Positions 15,898 to 24,956 of a DNA stretch of 64,000 bases are shown here, piece after piece. Below the pieces are notes generated by a model. The model had not been told where the DNA came from, ran no database searches, and saw only the letters and a program-made list of their open reading frames with translations. The stretch covers positions 1 to 64,000 of the forward strand of contig NZ_BNBB01000002.1 in the NCBI RefSeq assembly GCF_014654615.1, written 5' to 3'. How positions within the stretch are numbered: the stretch's first letter is position 1; each line of letters begins with the position of its first letter. Both the position numbers and the translations under genes were made by a program. This stretch comes from Streptosporangium violaceochromogenes. GTDB lineage: Bacteria > Actinomycetota > Actinomycetes > Streptosporangiales > Streptosporangiaceae.

Positions 15898-17298
15898 ATG
15901 GCACAGATCGTCGGTGGTGGGCGCCCGGTCAACGACGCCGAACGGCGGGTCATCGCGCACCTGAGGGACAACGCCCCCGACGACTGGCTGCTGCTGCACA
16001 ACATCGAGGTGCCGCGCGACGACGACGCCTTCGAGGTCGACGTGATCGTCATGACCCGTCACTCGCTCTGCCTCATCGACGTCAAGGGCACCCGGGGGCG
16101 GATCGAGGTCGCCGGGACGCGCTGGTTTCCCGCCCGGCGCGACGCCTTCGGCTCCCCCGTGGCCAAGCTGCGGGGCAACGGGCGCGCGCTCAAGGGCCTG
16201 CTCGCCCGCCGGCGGCGGGAGCTGGAGCGCGTGTACGTCGACAGCGTGGTCGTGCTGACCGGGCCCGGCGCGAAACTGATCGACCCGGCCGGACGCGACT
16301 CCCGGCACGTCACCGACCTGCCCGGCCTGGTCCCCACGCTGAGCGACGCCTCCCGTGTCCGGCGCGGGTGCACCCGGGACGCGACGCCGTACCGCACCGC
16401 GATCATCCAGGCGCTGAACGGGAGCGTGCGGCGGTCCACGGCGCCGCCGAGGTTCGGCAACTGGGAGGTGGAGGAGGAACTCGGCGGCGACGACCGGATC
16501 ACCGAGTACCGCGCGATCAACGCGACGGTCCCCGGGAGCGAGACCGTGCTGCTGCGGGTCTACCGGGCCGACCCGCTGGCGGAGGCGGGGCCCCGGGCGG
16601 CCGAGCGGCGGCTGATCGCCAACGCCTACCAGTCCCTCACCCGCATTCCCCCTCATCCGTGCGTGGTACGTTCCCGCGACTTCTTCGCCGTCGACGACGA
16701 GAGCCGGTTCGTCCTGGTCCTGGACGACGTGCACGGCGAGGCGCTGCACCTGCGCCTGGGCGCCTCGCGGCGGGCGATGCCGATGCCGGCCAGGCTGGAC
16801 GTGGTGGAGGACATGCTGCTCGGACTCGCCCACGTCCACGCCAACAACGTCATCCACCGGGCGCTCACCCCCGCCCGCATCCTGGTCACCGAGGACGGAA
16901 GGGCGATGCTGACCGGGTTCGACTACGCCAAGCCGGGGCCGCGGGCGCACACCGTGGCCGGCGAGCTGCCCAACGTCCTGGACATCCACTACGTCGCCCC
17001 CGAGTGTCAGGCCGGGCCGGAGCGGATGACGGCCTCGGCCGACGTCTACGCGGCCGGGGTGATCGCCCTCCGGCTGCTCACCGGCGCGTCCCCGGGCGCC
17101 GAGACCGGCGCGGACGACCTGCCGGCGGGGGTGGAGGACCTGCTGCGCCGCATGCGCGCCCCCAGGCCCGCCGAACGGCCGGACGCCACCGAGGCCCTCG
17201 ACGCCCTGCGGCGGGCGCGCGAGGGGGCCGCGCCCTCGCGGGAGCCGATGCTGCTCGACCGGCTCCGCACCCGGTTCTTCGGCAGGTCGGGCCGGTAG
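15898..17298 (+). CDS. NERD domain fused to a pseudokinase
   Basis: A 466-residue protein. The N-terminal NERD (nuclease-related) domain covers residues 8-130, with HNIEVPRDDDAFEVDVIVMTRHSLCLIDVKGTRG showing the DxK-like core. The C-terminal half (about 185-440) has a protein-kinase fold in which all key motifs are changed: the VAIK lysine is Arg (VLLRVYR), HRDxxxxN is HRALTPARI, and DFG is replaced in LTGFDYAK. It is therefore probably a scaffold or nucleotide-independent switch, not a kinase. NERD-kinase fusions include PglW of BREX phage defence, but none of the other BREX genes are here and PglW is about three times longer. Start: ATG 15898 matches where NERD homologues begin; longer starts overlap the divergent gene. 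Confidence 0.82.
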   Translation: MAQIVGGGRPVNDAERRVIAHLRDNAPDDWLLLHNIEVPRDDDAFEVDVIVMTRHSLCLIDVKGTRGRIEVAGTRWFPARRDAFGSPVAKLRGNGRALKGLLARRRRELERVYVDSVVVLTGPGAKLIDPAGRDSRHVTDLPGLVPTLSDASRVRRGCTRDATPYRTAIIQALNGSVRRSTAPPRFGNWEVEEELGGDDRITEYRAINATVPGSETVLLRVYRADPLAEAGPRAAERRLIANAYQSLTRIPPHPCVVRSRDFFAVDDESRFVLVLDDVHGEALHLRLGASRRAMPMPARLDVVEDMLLGLAHVHANNVIHRALTPARILVTEDGRAMLTGFDYAKPGPRAHTVAGELPNVLDIHYVAPECQAGPERMTASADVYAAGVIALRLLTGASPGAETGADDLPAGVEDLLRRMRAPRPAERPDATEALDALRRAREGAAPSREPMLLDRLRTRFFGRSGR

Positions 17299-17402
17299 GC
17301 CCCGGGGTCCGCGCCGCGGGCGGGGCGCCCTCGCCGCCGCCTCCCTCACCGCCTCAAGGCCGCCTCAGCCCCCTCTCCGCCCCCTCGCCGCCCGGACCCG
17401 CC

Positions 17403-18341
17403 TCAGGAGTCGACGAAGTGGTCGGGGACCATCACGCGCAGGCCGTTGGGGACCGTCCGGATGGTGACGGGGGTCATCAGGCGGACCTCGCCGTCGACGT
17501 CGGCCGCCATCGGGGGATCGGTCTCCAGATAGAGCTCCCGGCCGACGACGAAGGGCCCGCCCGCCAGGCTGCGCCAGCGGCCGGTGGTCGCGCGGGCCAG
17601 CGTCTCCAGCAGGAGCCTCAGGCGTTTGCCGGAGCCGAGCTGGTAGGCCACCAGCCGGCCGTTGTCGATGCTGATGTCCCTGGCCACCTGCCAGCCGCCG
17701 TGGAAGCGCCCGTTGGCGATGTTGAGCTGGTGGGTGAGCAGCTCGTGGCGGCGCCCGTCCGCGGTGATGAAGGCGCGGAACGGCCGGTGGCGGGGGAGGA
17801 TCGTCAGGGCGGTGAGCGGGTAGGCCGCGCGCCCGAGCAGACGTTTCAGCCAGGGCCTGACCTTACCGGCCACCTCCACCGAGACGCCGAAGCTGGCCAG
17901 GTTGGCGAACTCCCTGTCCCCGGCGATCCCCAGGTCGATGTCGGCGACCTTGCCGGTGCGGAGAACCCGGATCGCGCCGAGCGGGTCCAGCGGGAGGCCC
18001 AGGCTGCGGGCGAAGTTGTTGGTGGTGCCCAGGGGCAGCACGCCGAGGGCCACGTCGCGGCGGGCGACGTGCTTGACGGCGGCGCTGAGGGTGCCGTCGC
18101 CACCGCCCACGACGAGCAGGTCGGGCCCGGCCGCCAGGGCCTGGTCCAGGGTGGCGCGCAGGCGGCGGGGGTCGTCCACGGCGAAGGCCCGCATCGGCTC
18201 GAAGCCCTCGGCGCGGAGCGTGCCGATCACCCGGGGGTAGAGGCGGCGCCCCCGGCGCGAACGTGTGTTGACCACCACGCAGATCCGGCGCCCGGTGTGG
18301 ATGGCCTCGGTGTGTTCGTCCTTGCTGCGAAGCTCTCCCAC
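17403..18341 (-). CDS. Diacylglycerol kinase family lipid kinase
   Basis: A DAGK-catalytic-domain protein of 312 residues. The nucleotide-binding motif is VVGGGDGTLSAAV near residue 80, followed by LGVLPLGTTNNFARSLGLP, both diagnostic. The C-terminal beta domain runs to the end. The family phosphorylates diacylglycerol or related lipids (YegS/DgkB/sphingosine-kinase type). The GTG at 18341 is chosen because GAAGAGG lies 5 bases upstream; the longer frame starts at 18440, inside the terminator hairpin of the upstream protease gene, and is unlikely. It is convergent with the NERD-pseudokinase gene. Confidence 0.88.
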   Translation of the reverse strand: MGELRSKDEHTEAIHTGRRICVVVNTRSRRGRRLYPRVIGTLRAEGFEPMRAFAVDDPRRLRATLDQALAAGPDLLVVGGGDGTLSAAVKHVARRDVALGVLPLGTTNNFARSLGLPLDPLGAIRVLRTGKVADIDLGIAGDREFANLASFGVSVEVAGKVRPWLKRLLGRAAYPLTALTILPRHRPFRAFITADGRRHELLTHQLNIANGRFHGGWQVARDISIDNGRLVAYQLGSGKRLRLLLETLARATTGRWRSLAGGPFVVGRELYLETDPPMAADVDGEVRLMTPVTIRTVPNGLRVMVPDHFVDS

Positions 18342-18428
18342 GCTGACCTCTTCACTGCTCTTCGCCGCCGGTTTCCGGTTTTCGCCGGATGCGGGTGAGA
18401 CCGGATCGCCCCGCCCGATGAAATCGTA

Positions 18429-18457
18429 GGGCCCCGCCACCGTCGGTGGCGGGGCCC
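18429..18457 (-). terminator. Terminator of the M6 protease gene
   Basis: A perfect 13-bp stem, GGGCCCCGCCACC with GGTGGCGGGGCCC, around a 3-base loop. It lies 30 bases after the protease stop codon in its direction of transcription and is followed on that strand by a short T-containing stretch. Confidence 0.65.
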
Positions 18458-18487
18458 GTTCCGGACATCGGGCGGGTGGGGCGGGGG

Positions 18488-21262
18488 CTACTTCCCGGGC
18501 GGGGTCACCTGGACGATCGCGCCGAGGCCGCCCGGCAGCGGCGCGAGCAGCCTGAGCCTGACGCCCAGCGCCTTGCCGTCGTCGCCGGGGTTGCCGGTGC
18601 CGAGGACGTGCCCGTTGCCCATGTCCAGGCCGTACAGCTCGGTCGCCGGGCCGCCGTCGGCGTTGACGACCCGGGTGCCGTAGGGCTGGTCGCCCTTGGA
18701 CGGCACGACCACCGAGGCGTCGAAGTCACGGTAGAACAGGCTGCCGTCGCGTGCCTCGAAGCCCGGATACCAGGTCTTGGCGTCGGTGAACGCCAAGACG
18801 GCGGGAAGCCTGCCCACCTTGGTGCAGTACTCGCTGAAGGGCTCTCCCTCCGCCTCGAAGCACTCGGTGAAGGGGAAGGTCCCGCCGAAGGTGAAGGCCG
18901 CGTTCGAGGTCTGCGTGCGCCCCTGCATGTTCTTCAGGGGGGTGGGGTCCTTCCCGGCGGCCGTACCGGTCCGGCGCAGGGGCTCGAAATGGGAGTCGAC
19001 CAGGATCAGGCTGCCCTTGGGGCCGATGCTGGGCGGCAGTTCGAGGTTGTCGGCCAGGGCGTTGGTGGCGTGGGTGGAGTCCCTGTACCAGACGAGCATG
19101 CCGGGGGCGTTGTACCTGAGCCTCTCCACCTTCCAGGCGCCGTCACGCGCGTAGGTGCTGGAGTATCCGTACCGCAGGCCCTCGTCGAAGCCGTCGGGGG
19201 CGCGCCACTCGGCGAGGTAGAAGCGGGAGACCTCGCGGGAGCCGTCGTTGACGATCCAGCCCCGGCCGTGGGTGTTGGTGAAGGTTCCGCCGCTCGCCGC
19301 CCAGCCGCCGGCCCCGCCCTCGACGTCGTCGCTCCAGACGGTCCGGGCGCCGTCGGTGAGCGCGAAGTCGTCGGCGTGCCAGCCGCGCGGGGTGAAGGCC
19401 GCGTCGCTGTCGTAGGTGAGCCGGAGCTTGACGGTCGTGCCGGCGAACGGGGTGAGGTCGACGTAGTCGTGCCGCCAGCCGCCGGTGTCGCCGGTGAGGC
19501 CGTACCTCTTGCCGCCGAACTTGGACAGGCTCTTGTTGGGGTCGGCGTAGTCGTCGCCGGTCGAGACCAGGGCGCCGCCGTCGGTGTAGACCTTCTGCTG
19601 CCTCCAGGAGGCGCCGCCGTCGGTGGAGACCTCGATGAAACCGAAGTCCCAGTCCCGCTCGATCTCGTAGTTGTTCCAGAGCCAGAATCTCACGTCGGTC
19701 CCGGCGGGCACCTGGACGTCGCGGCCGAGCTTGACGTCGGCCCACTCCTGGTCGAGGTTGGACCACCACATCCTGGTGCCGCTGTGCGGGTCGACCATCC
19801 TCAGCGGCGTGCTGCCCAGGTTGACCCGGATGCCGTCCTCGGTGTTCCTGGGCGTGCGCGAGGATCGGCCGAGCGCGACCGTGCGGGGCCGGTCGCCGGG
19901 GTCGAAGACCTCCGGGTCCGCCCAGCCGAGGATCCACTTGTCCCACAGGCCCATGTGGGTGGGCATCGTCTGGAAGAGGGGGCCGCTGTGGGAGCCGCTG
20001 GACATCAGGTCCCAGAAGTCGACGGCCGGGGAGGCCGCGCCCGTGGTGTCGTACAGGTCGGGAAGGCCGAGGTCGTGACCGTACTCGTGGGCGAACACGC
20101 CGACGCCGGAGTCCTCCGGCTGCACGATGTAGTTGGAGATCTTCACGTTCGTGCCGGGGACCCGGTAGCCGCCCGGCACCGCGCTGGAGTGCGCCCAGAT
20201 CGCGTAGGTGCCCTCGGCGCCGCCGTCGGAGGACTTGTCCTTGCCCGCGTGGACCAGCACCAGGTGGTCGACGACGCCGTCGGGCTCGGCGAAGTCGCCG
20301 TCGCCGTCGGAGTCGGCGACGTCCTCGACGTCGTAGTCGGCCCAGGGGAAGGCGGGGTCGGCGGCGGCCAGGGCGTTCACCGCGTCGACGGCGAGCCGGC
20401 CCGGACCGAGCGGGTTGCCCGGGTGACCGCTCATGTCCTGCACCTCCTTGCCGCAGGCGCGCGCGCCGTAGTAGGCCTCGGAGTGCGGAGCCTTGATCCA
20501 GGGGGTGGCCTGGCCGCTGACCGTGTAGGCGCCCTTGGAAAGCTCCTCGTACATGTTCTTCATCGTGTACGAGGAGATGTCGACGCCCTTGCGGCCGTCG
20601 CGGGGATCGGTCAGGTCGGTGCGGACGCGCTGGGTGATGCCCTCTTTGCTGTAAAGCATCTTGTTGAAGTGGTCCGGGCTGAAGTCCGGCACCCAGAAGG
20701 TGTTGTTGTCCTTGTGCGCCAGGGAGGCCGGGTTGGGGATGCGGTTGTGCAGCGGGCCGTTGAGCAGCGTGCCGGGCGGCTCGACGACGCACGCGGCCGG
20801 GTCCTCGCTGTGCACGTCGGCGGGACGTTTGAACCCGGAGAAGTCGTCGTTGGCCTTGTCGTCGAACTCCACCAGCAGCGTGAGCAGCTTGGCCCGCTTG
20901 ACGGTTCCGGCCTTCTTGTACAGGAGGTCCGCGGGGTTGAGCCCGGTCCTGATCGCCTCGGCCTCACGGGCGGCCAGCACCCGCGCGGCGGCGGGGTTTC
21001 CCTCGGTGTGCCTGCGGAGAACCTTCCTGGGAGGGGCCGCCTTGCGCGCCCGGGGGTTGGGCACGGCCGGGTCGTCCACCCGTGGCTCGTCCCTCGGCGG
21101 GGCGTAGTTGATGTAGTAGTCGGCCGTGGTCGGCTCGTACCGCGCGACCGAGGTGCCGGCCCGCACCGGCGCACCGCCCGCCGCCAGTCCGGCGGCGGCC
21201 AGGCAGGCCGCGGGCACCATCGCGAGCAGGCGCCTTCTGGCACCCCCGCCTCTGCTGGACAA
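18488..21262 (-). CDS. Secreted immune-inhibitor-A-type metalloprotease (peptidase M6)
   Basis: A large exported zinc protease, 924 residues. A signal peptide covers residues 1-33 (RRRLLAMVPAACLAAAGLAAGG), then a propeptide-like region. The catalytic domain holds the zinc site HEYGHDLGLPDLYD near residue 390, the M6 form of HExxH. Downstream beta-rich regions match the InhA C-terminal part (VDLTPFAGTTVKLRLTYDSDAA). I place the start at a TTG (21262) because GGGAGGG lies 6 bases upstream and the signal peptide follows at once; the frame open to 21403 would cross the promoter. InhA-type proteases degrade host or matrix proteins; here probably nutrient scavenging. A promoter with a perfect TTGACA lies upstream. 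Confidence 0.9.
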   Translation of the reverse strand: MSSRGGGARRRLLAMVPAACLAAAGLAAGGAPVRAGTSVARYEPTTADYYINYAPPRDEPRVDDPAVPNPRARKAAPPRKVLRRHTEGNPAAARVLAAREAEAIRTGLNPADLLYKKAGTVKRAKLLTLLVEFDDKANDDFSGFKRPADVHSEDPAACVVEPPGTLLNGPLHNRIPNPASLAHKDNNTFWVPDFSPDHFNKMLYSKEGITQRVRTDLTDPRDGRKGVDISSYTMKNMYEELSKGAYTVSGQATPWIKAPHSEAYYGARACGKEVQDMSGHPGNPLGPGRLAVDAVNALAAADPAFPWADYDVEDVADSDGDGDFAEPDGVVDHLVLVHAGKDKSSDGGAEGTYAIWAHSSAVPGGYRVPGTNVKISNYIVQPEDSGVGVFAHEYGHDLGLPDLYDTTGAASPAVDFWDLMSSGSHSGPLFQTMPTHMGLWDKWILGWADPEVFDPGDRPRTVALGRSSRTPRNTEDGIRVNLGSTPLRMVDPHSGTRMWWSNLDQEWADVKLGRDVQVPAGTDVRFWLWNNYEIERDWDFGFIEVSTDGGASWRQQKVYTDGGALVSTGDDYADPNKSLSKFGGKRYGLTGDTGGWRHDYVDLTPFAGTTVKLRLTYDSDAAFTPRGWHADDFALTDGARTVWSDDVEGGAGGWAASGGTFTNTHGRGWIVNDGSREVSRFYLAEWRAPDGFDEGLRYGYSSTYARDGAWKVERLRYNAPGMLVWYRDSTHATNALADNLELPPSIGPKGSLILVDSHFEPLRRTGTAAGKDPTPLKNMQGRTQTSNAAFTFGGTFPFTECFEAEGEPFSEYCTKVGRLPAVLAFTDAKTWYPGFEARDGSLFYRDFDASVVVPSKGDQPYGTRVVNADGGPATELYGLDMGNGHVLGTGNPGDDGKALGVRLRLLAPLPGGLGAIVQVTPPGK

Positions 21263-21381
21263 CGCATACCCTCCCTGCCCGGGCGCGCCGGGCGCGGACG
21301 TCCCCGGCGCGCCGTATGCACGCGCCGAGCGGGACGTTAGACGAGAAGGTAAACCAGCAGTAAAGACGCGAGATGATGTTG

Positions 21382-21410
21382 TGAAACTGTAATCAATCAC
21401 CATTTGTCAA
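21382..21410 (-). promoter_or_regulatory. Predicted promoter of the M6 protease gene
   Basis: On the minus strand TTGACA (21410-21405) is followed after 17 bases by GTTTCA (21387-21382). The -35 box is perfect and the -10 box weak. The first part, TTGACAAAT with a nearby TGAT, resembles the promoter in front of the lanthipeptide histidine kinase gene. The predicted leader is about 110 bases. Confidence 0.45.
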
Positions 21411-21421
21411 GAAACAGTGAT

Positions 21422-21449
21422 AACTCCCGGCCCGGCAGGGGCGGGAGTT
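21422..21449 (-). terminator. Terminator of ctaD
   Basis: AACTCCCG (21422-21429) pairs with CGGGAGTT (21442-21449), with further CCC/GGG pairing inside the loop. It follows ctaD in its direction of transcription and leads into a T-rich stretch on the minus strand. Confidence 0.6.
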
Positions 21450-21494
21450 CCCGCGCGGCAGGTCAGCGGGCCGGAAGGAACCGGAAGGAAGAGG

Positions 21495-23165
21495 TCAGGC
21501 CTCCTCGCCGGAGTCGACCGCGTCAACCTGGCGCGGCTGGGCCTCGACCCGGGGGTGGTGCAGGTCGAAGGCCGGGCGCTCGGACCTGATGCGCGGCAGG
21601 AAGGTGAAGTTGTGCCGCGGCGGCGGGCAGGAGGTGGCCCACTCCAGGGAGTTGCCGTAGCCCCAGGGGTCGTCCACCGTCACCTTCGGGGCGTGGCGGA
21701 CGGCCCACCAGATGTTGTAGAGGAACGGCAACGTGGAGGCGCCGAGGATGAAGGAGCCGATCGAGGAGATCAGGTTCAGGCCGGTGAAGCCGTCGATCGC
21801 GCTGTAGTCGGCGTAGCGGCGCGGGAAGCCGTCCACCCCGAGCCAGTGGTGCACCAGGAAGGTGGCGTGGAAGCCGATGAACAGCATCCAGAAGTGGATC
21901 TTCCCCAGGGTGTCGTCGAGCATCCTGCCGGTCATCTTCGGCCACCAGAAGTAGAAGCCCGCGAACATCGCGAACACCACGGTACCGAAGACGACGTAGT
22001 GGAAGTGGGCCACCACGAAGTAGGAGTCGGTCACCTGGAAGTCGAGCGGCGGCGAGGCCAGGATGACACCCGTCAGCCCGCCGAGCAGGAAGGTCACCAG
22101 GAAGCCGACGGCGAACAGCATCGGCGACTCGAACGACAGGTGGCCGCGCCACATGGTTCCGACCCAGTTGAAGAACTTCACCCCCGTCGGGATGGCGATG
22201 AGGAACGACATGAACGAGAAGAACGGCAGCAGCACACGGCCGGTGGCGAACATGTGGTGGGCCCACACGGTGATCGACAGGCCCGCGATGGCGATGGTCG
22301 CCCCGACCAGGCCGATGTAGCCGAAGATCGGCTTGCGGCTGAAGACCGGGATCACCTCGGTGATGATCCCGAAGAACGGCAGCGCGATGATGTACACCTC
22401 GGGGTGACCGAAGAACCAGAACAGGTGCTGCCACAGGAGCGGGCCGCCGGTCACGGACGCGTAGACGTGGGTGCCGAACCTGCGGTCGGCCTCCAGGGCC
22501 AGCAGCGCGGCGGCCAGCACCGGGAAGGCGATCAGCACGAGCAGCCCGGTCAGCAGGACGTTCCAGGTGAAGATCGGCATGCGGAACATCGTCATGCCGG
22601 GCGCCCGCATGCAGATGATCGTGGTGATGAAGTTGACCGAGCCGAGGATCGTCCCGAGCCCGGACATCACGAGCCCCATGATCCACAGGTCGCCGCCGAT
22701 CTGCGGGGAGAAGGCCGACGACAGCGGGGTGTAGCCCGTCCAGCCGAAGCCGGCGGCGCCCCCGTTGGTCAGAAAGCCGCCGGTCGCGATGATCCCGCCG
22801 AACAGGAAGAGCCAGTAGCTCACCATGTTGAGCCGGGGGAACGCCACGTCGGGCGCCCCGATCTGCAGCGGCATGATCACGTTGGCGAAGCCGGCGAACA
22901 GGGGCGTGGCGAACAGCAGCAGCATCAGGGTGCCGTGCATGGTGAACAGCTGGTTGTAGGTCTCGTGGTTGACGAACTGCATCCCCGGCTGAATCAGCTC
23001 CGCCCGGATGATCAGTGCCATCACCCCGCCGATCAGGAAGAACGTGAACGAGGTGATCAGGTAGAGGTAGCCGATGACCTTGTGGTCCGTGGTGGTCAGC
23101 CACGACACGATCACCGCTCCCATGGGGCGGTGGGCGGCCGCGGGTCGCTGTCGCACAGTCGTCAC
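21495..23165 (-). CDS. ctaD: Cytochrome c oxidase subunit I
   Basis: Subunit I of an aa3-type haem-copper oxidase, 556 residues and 12 membrane helices. It reduces oxygen and pumps protons as the catalytic core of complex IV. Visible ligands are the haem a His in FTMHGTLM, the CuB/Tyr site [14 protein letters not shown], the CuB pair AHHMF, and the haem His residues in [11 protein letters not shown]. The GTG at 23165 has GGAGGGGAG 7 bases upstream. It stands alone: ctaC, ctaE and ctaF are not next to it, as is often so for additional ctaD copies in actinomycetes. Confidence 0.96.
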   Translation of the reverse strand: MTTVRQRPAAAHRPMGAVIVSWLTTTDHKVIGYLYLITSFTFFLIGGVMALIIRAELIQPGMQFVNHETYNQLFTMHGTLMLLLFATPLFAGFANVIMPLQIGAPDVAFPRLNMVSYWLFLFGGIIATGGFLTNGGAAGFGWTGYTPLSSAFSPQIGGDLWIMGLVMSGLGTILGSVNFITTIICMRAPGMTMFRMPIFTWNVLLTGLLVLIAFPVLAAALLALEADRRFGTHVYASVTGGPLLWQHLFWFFGHPEVYIIALPFFGIITEVIPVFSRKPIFGYIGLVGATIAIAGLSITVWAHHMFATGRVLLPFFSFMSFLIAIPTGVKFFNWVGTMWRGHLSFESPMLFAVGFLVTFLLGGLTGVILASPPLDFQVTDSYFVVAHFHYVVFGTVVFAMFAGFYFWWPKMTGRMLDDTLGKIHFWMLFIGFHATFLVHHWLGVDGFPRRYADYSAIDGFTGLNLISSIGSFILGASTLPFLYNIWWAVRHAPKVTVDDPWGYGNSLEWATSCPPPRHNFTFLPRIRSERPAFDLHHPRVEAQPRQVDAVDSGEEA

Positions 23166-23453
23166 AGCCCGCTCCCCTCCGGTTGGGCGGCAGCCGTACG
23201 CGCCGGACTCCGCGGGGGACGGGCCACGCCGATCCCCTGGTGGGGTCCTCACCGGCCCGTGACATCACAATCAGGCCTTGGCATGTTCTTGTGGAAGATT
23301 TCACCCTTCCCGGAAGAGCGCCCCGGAAACCGGCCGCCCTGCCCGGCGGGACGCCCCCCGAGGCCTTTCGGCCCCGCCCCCCCCGTCGCGGGTGACCGGG
23401 ACGGGCGGAAGGTGCGGGCCGGAACAGGCGGCCGAAGGCCGTACAGTCCCTCT

Positions 23454-24815
23454 GTGGCCGTTATCTCCGACCTTGTTACGGCACTCCCCCCGGGACGGGT
23501 GCTGACCGACCCCGACGTGACCGCCTCCTACGCCCGTGACCGCACCTTCCTCGAACCGGGCAGGCCGCTGGCCGTCGTGCTGGCCGAGAGCAGGGACGAC
23601 GTGGTCGCGGCGCTCCGGTGGGCCACCGGCGGCCGGGTCCCGGTCGTGCCCCGGGGAGCCGGGACGGGCCTGGCGGGCGGGGCGACGGCGGTGGACGGCG
23701 GGATCGTCCTGGCCCTGCACCGGATGACCGCGATCAGGGATCTCTCCCCCGCCGACGAGATCGCCGTGGCCGAACCCGGCGTGATCACCGCGGACCTGGA
23801 CCGGGCGGCCCGCGAGCACGGGCTGATGTACGCGCCCGACCCCTCCTCCTACGAGATCTCCACGATCGGCGGCAACCTCGCGACCAACGCCGGCGGGCTG
23901 CGCTGCGTGAAGTACGGCGTGACCCGTGACTCGGTGCTGGGCCTGGAGGTCGTGCTGGCCGACGGGCGGATCCTCACCACCGGCGGGCGCACGATGAAGG
24001 GGGTGACCGGCTACGACCTGACCGGCCTGTTCGTCGGCTCGGAGGGGACGCTCGGGGTGATCACGGCGGCCACGGTACGGCTGCACCGCGCCCCCGCGGC
24101 CCATCCGGCGACGATCGCGGCCGAGTTCACCTCCCTGCGGGACGCCGCCGCCGCGGTGGCGGCGATCGTCGCCGCCGGGTGCCGGCCGTCGCTGCTGGAG
24201 ATGCTCGACCGGACCACGCTCAAGGCCGTCGACGACTGGAGGAACATCGGCCTGGAGGACTCCACCCGGGCGATGCTGATCGCGCAGTCGGACGCCGCGG
24301 ACGGCCCGGCGACGGCCGAGCGCATGGCGCGGGTGTGCACGGAGAACGGCTCCCCCTTCGTGGCGGTGTCGTCGTCCCCGCGGGAGACCGAGGAGCTGAT
24401 CGGGGTCCGGCGGATGGCCTACCAGGCCATGGAGCGGCTCGGCGCGTGCCTGGTGGAGGACGTGTGCGTGCCGCGCTCCGCGCTGCCGCGCGTGATCGAG
24501 GAGATCGAGGCCGTCGCGGCGCGGCACGGCGTGCTCATCGCCACGGTCGCCCACGCCGGTGACGGCAACCTGCATCCGGTCTTCGTCTTCGACCGCGGTC
24601 TGACCGAGCCGCCGCCTCACGTGTGGGCGGCGGCCGACGAGGTCTTCCGGGCGGCCCTGGAGGTGGGCGGCACGCTGACCGGCGAGCACGGGGTCGGGCT
24701 GCTGAAACGGCGCTGGCTGCCGCTGGAGACCGGGCCCGTCGTCGAGGAGATCCACCACGGGATCAAGCGGGTCTTCGACCCCCTTGGCATCCTCAACCCG
24801 GGCAAGGCCATCTGA
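23454..24815 (+). CDS. glcD: FAD-linked oxidase (glycolate oxidase GlcD / D-lactate dehydrogenase type)
   Basis: A flavoprotein of 453 residues. The N-terminal FAD_binding_4 domain has VVPRGAGTGLAGGATAVDGG and the PDPSSYEISTIGGNLATNAGGLRCVKYG block. The C-terminal FAD-oxidase domain ends with TVAHAGDGNLHPVFVFD and TGEHGVGLLKRRW, which bind metal and substrate. The family oxidises 2-hydroxy acids such as glycolate or D-lactate. The GTG at 23454 is preceded by TACAGT with a 6-base gap (23442-23447), suggesting a leaderless transcript. No GlcE/GlcF partners are adjacent. A hairpin follows the gene. Confidence 0.92.
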   Translation: MAVISDLVTALPPGRVLTDPDVTASYARDRTFLEPGRPLAVVLAESRDDVVAALRWATGGRVPVVPRGAGTGLAGGATAVDGGIVLALHRMTAIRDLSPADEIAVAEPGVITADLDRAAREHGLMYAPDPSSYEISTIGGNLATNAGGLRCVKYGVTRDSVLGLEVVLADGRILTTGGRTMKGVTGYDLTGLFVGSEGTLGVITAATVRLHRAPAAHPATIAAEFTSLRDAAAAVAAIVAAGCRPSLLEMLDRTTLKAVDDWRNIGLEDSTRAMLIAQSDAADGPATAERMARVCTENGSPFVAVSSSPRETEELIGVRRMAYQAMERLGACLVEDVCVPRSALPRVIEEIEAVAARHGVLIATVAHAGDGNLHPVFVFDRGLTEPPPHVWAAADEVFRAALEVGGTLTGEHGVGLLKRRWLPLETGPVVEEIHHGIKRVFDPLGILNPGKAI

Positions 24816-24835
24816 ACGCCTCTCCCCGCGCGGGA

Positions 24836-24855
24836 GGGACCGGTCCACCGGTCCC
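24836..24855 (+). terminator. Hairpin after the glcD-like gene
   Basis: GGGACCGGT (24836-24844) and ACCGGTCCC (24847-24855) form a perfect stem, 21 bases after the stop codon. Confidence 0.5.
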
Positions 24856-24956
24856 GGTCCCCTGGGGGAATGTGCGGACACCGGCCGTGCCACCGCTCAC
24901 ACTGGTAGCGTTCTGCACCACATAACCCAATTCGCAGGTTTTGTCGGGGGGTCATC

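Noticed and set aside
15898..17298. BREX/Pgl phage-defence system
   Set aside because: The NERD-kinase layout recalls PglW, but pglX, pglZ, brxL-like or other BREX genes are absent and the protein is far too short.
18342..18440. N-terminal extension of the diacylglycerol kinase to a GTG at 18440
   Set aside because: That codon lies inside the terminator hairpin of the protease gene; the GTG at 18341 has a ribosome binding site.
21263..21403. N-terminal extension of the M6 protease to 21403
   Set aside because: It would overlap the predicted promoter and put 47 residues before the signal peptide; the TTG at 21262 follows GGGAGGG.
23301..24893. Long minus-strand frame opposite the glcD-like gene
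   Set aside because: Antisense shadow of a clear FAD-linked oxidase; His/Arg/Gly-rich with no conserved motif.
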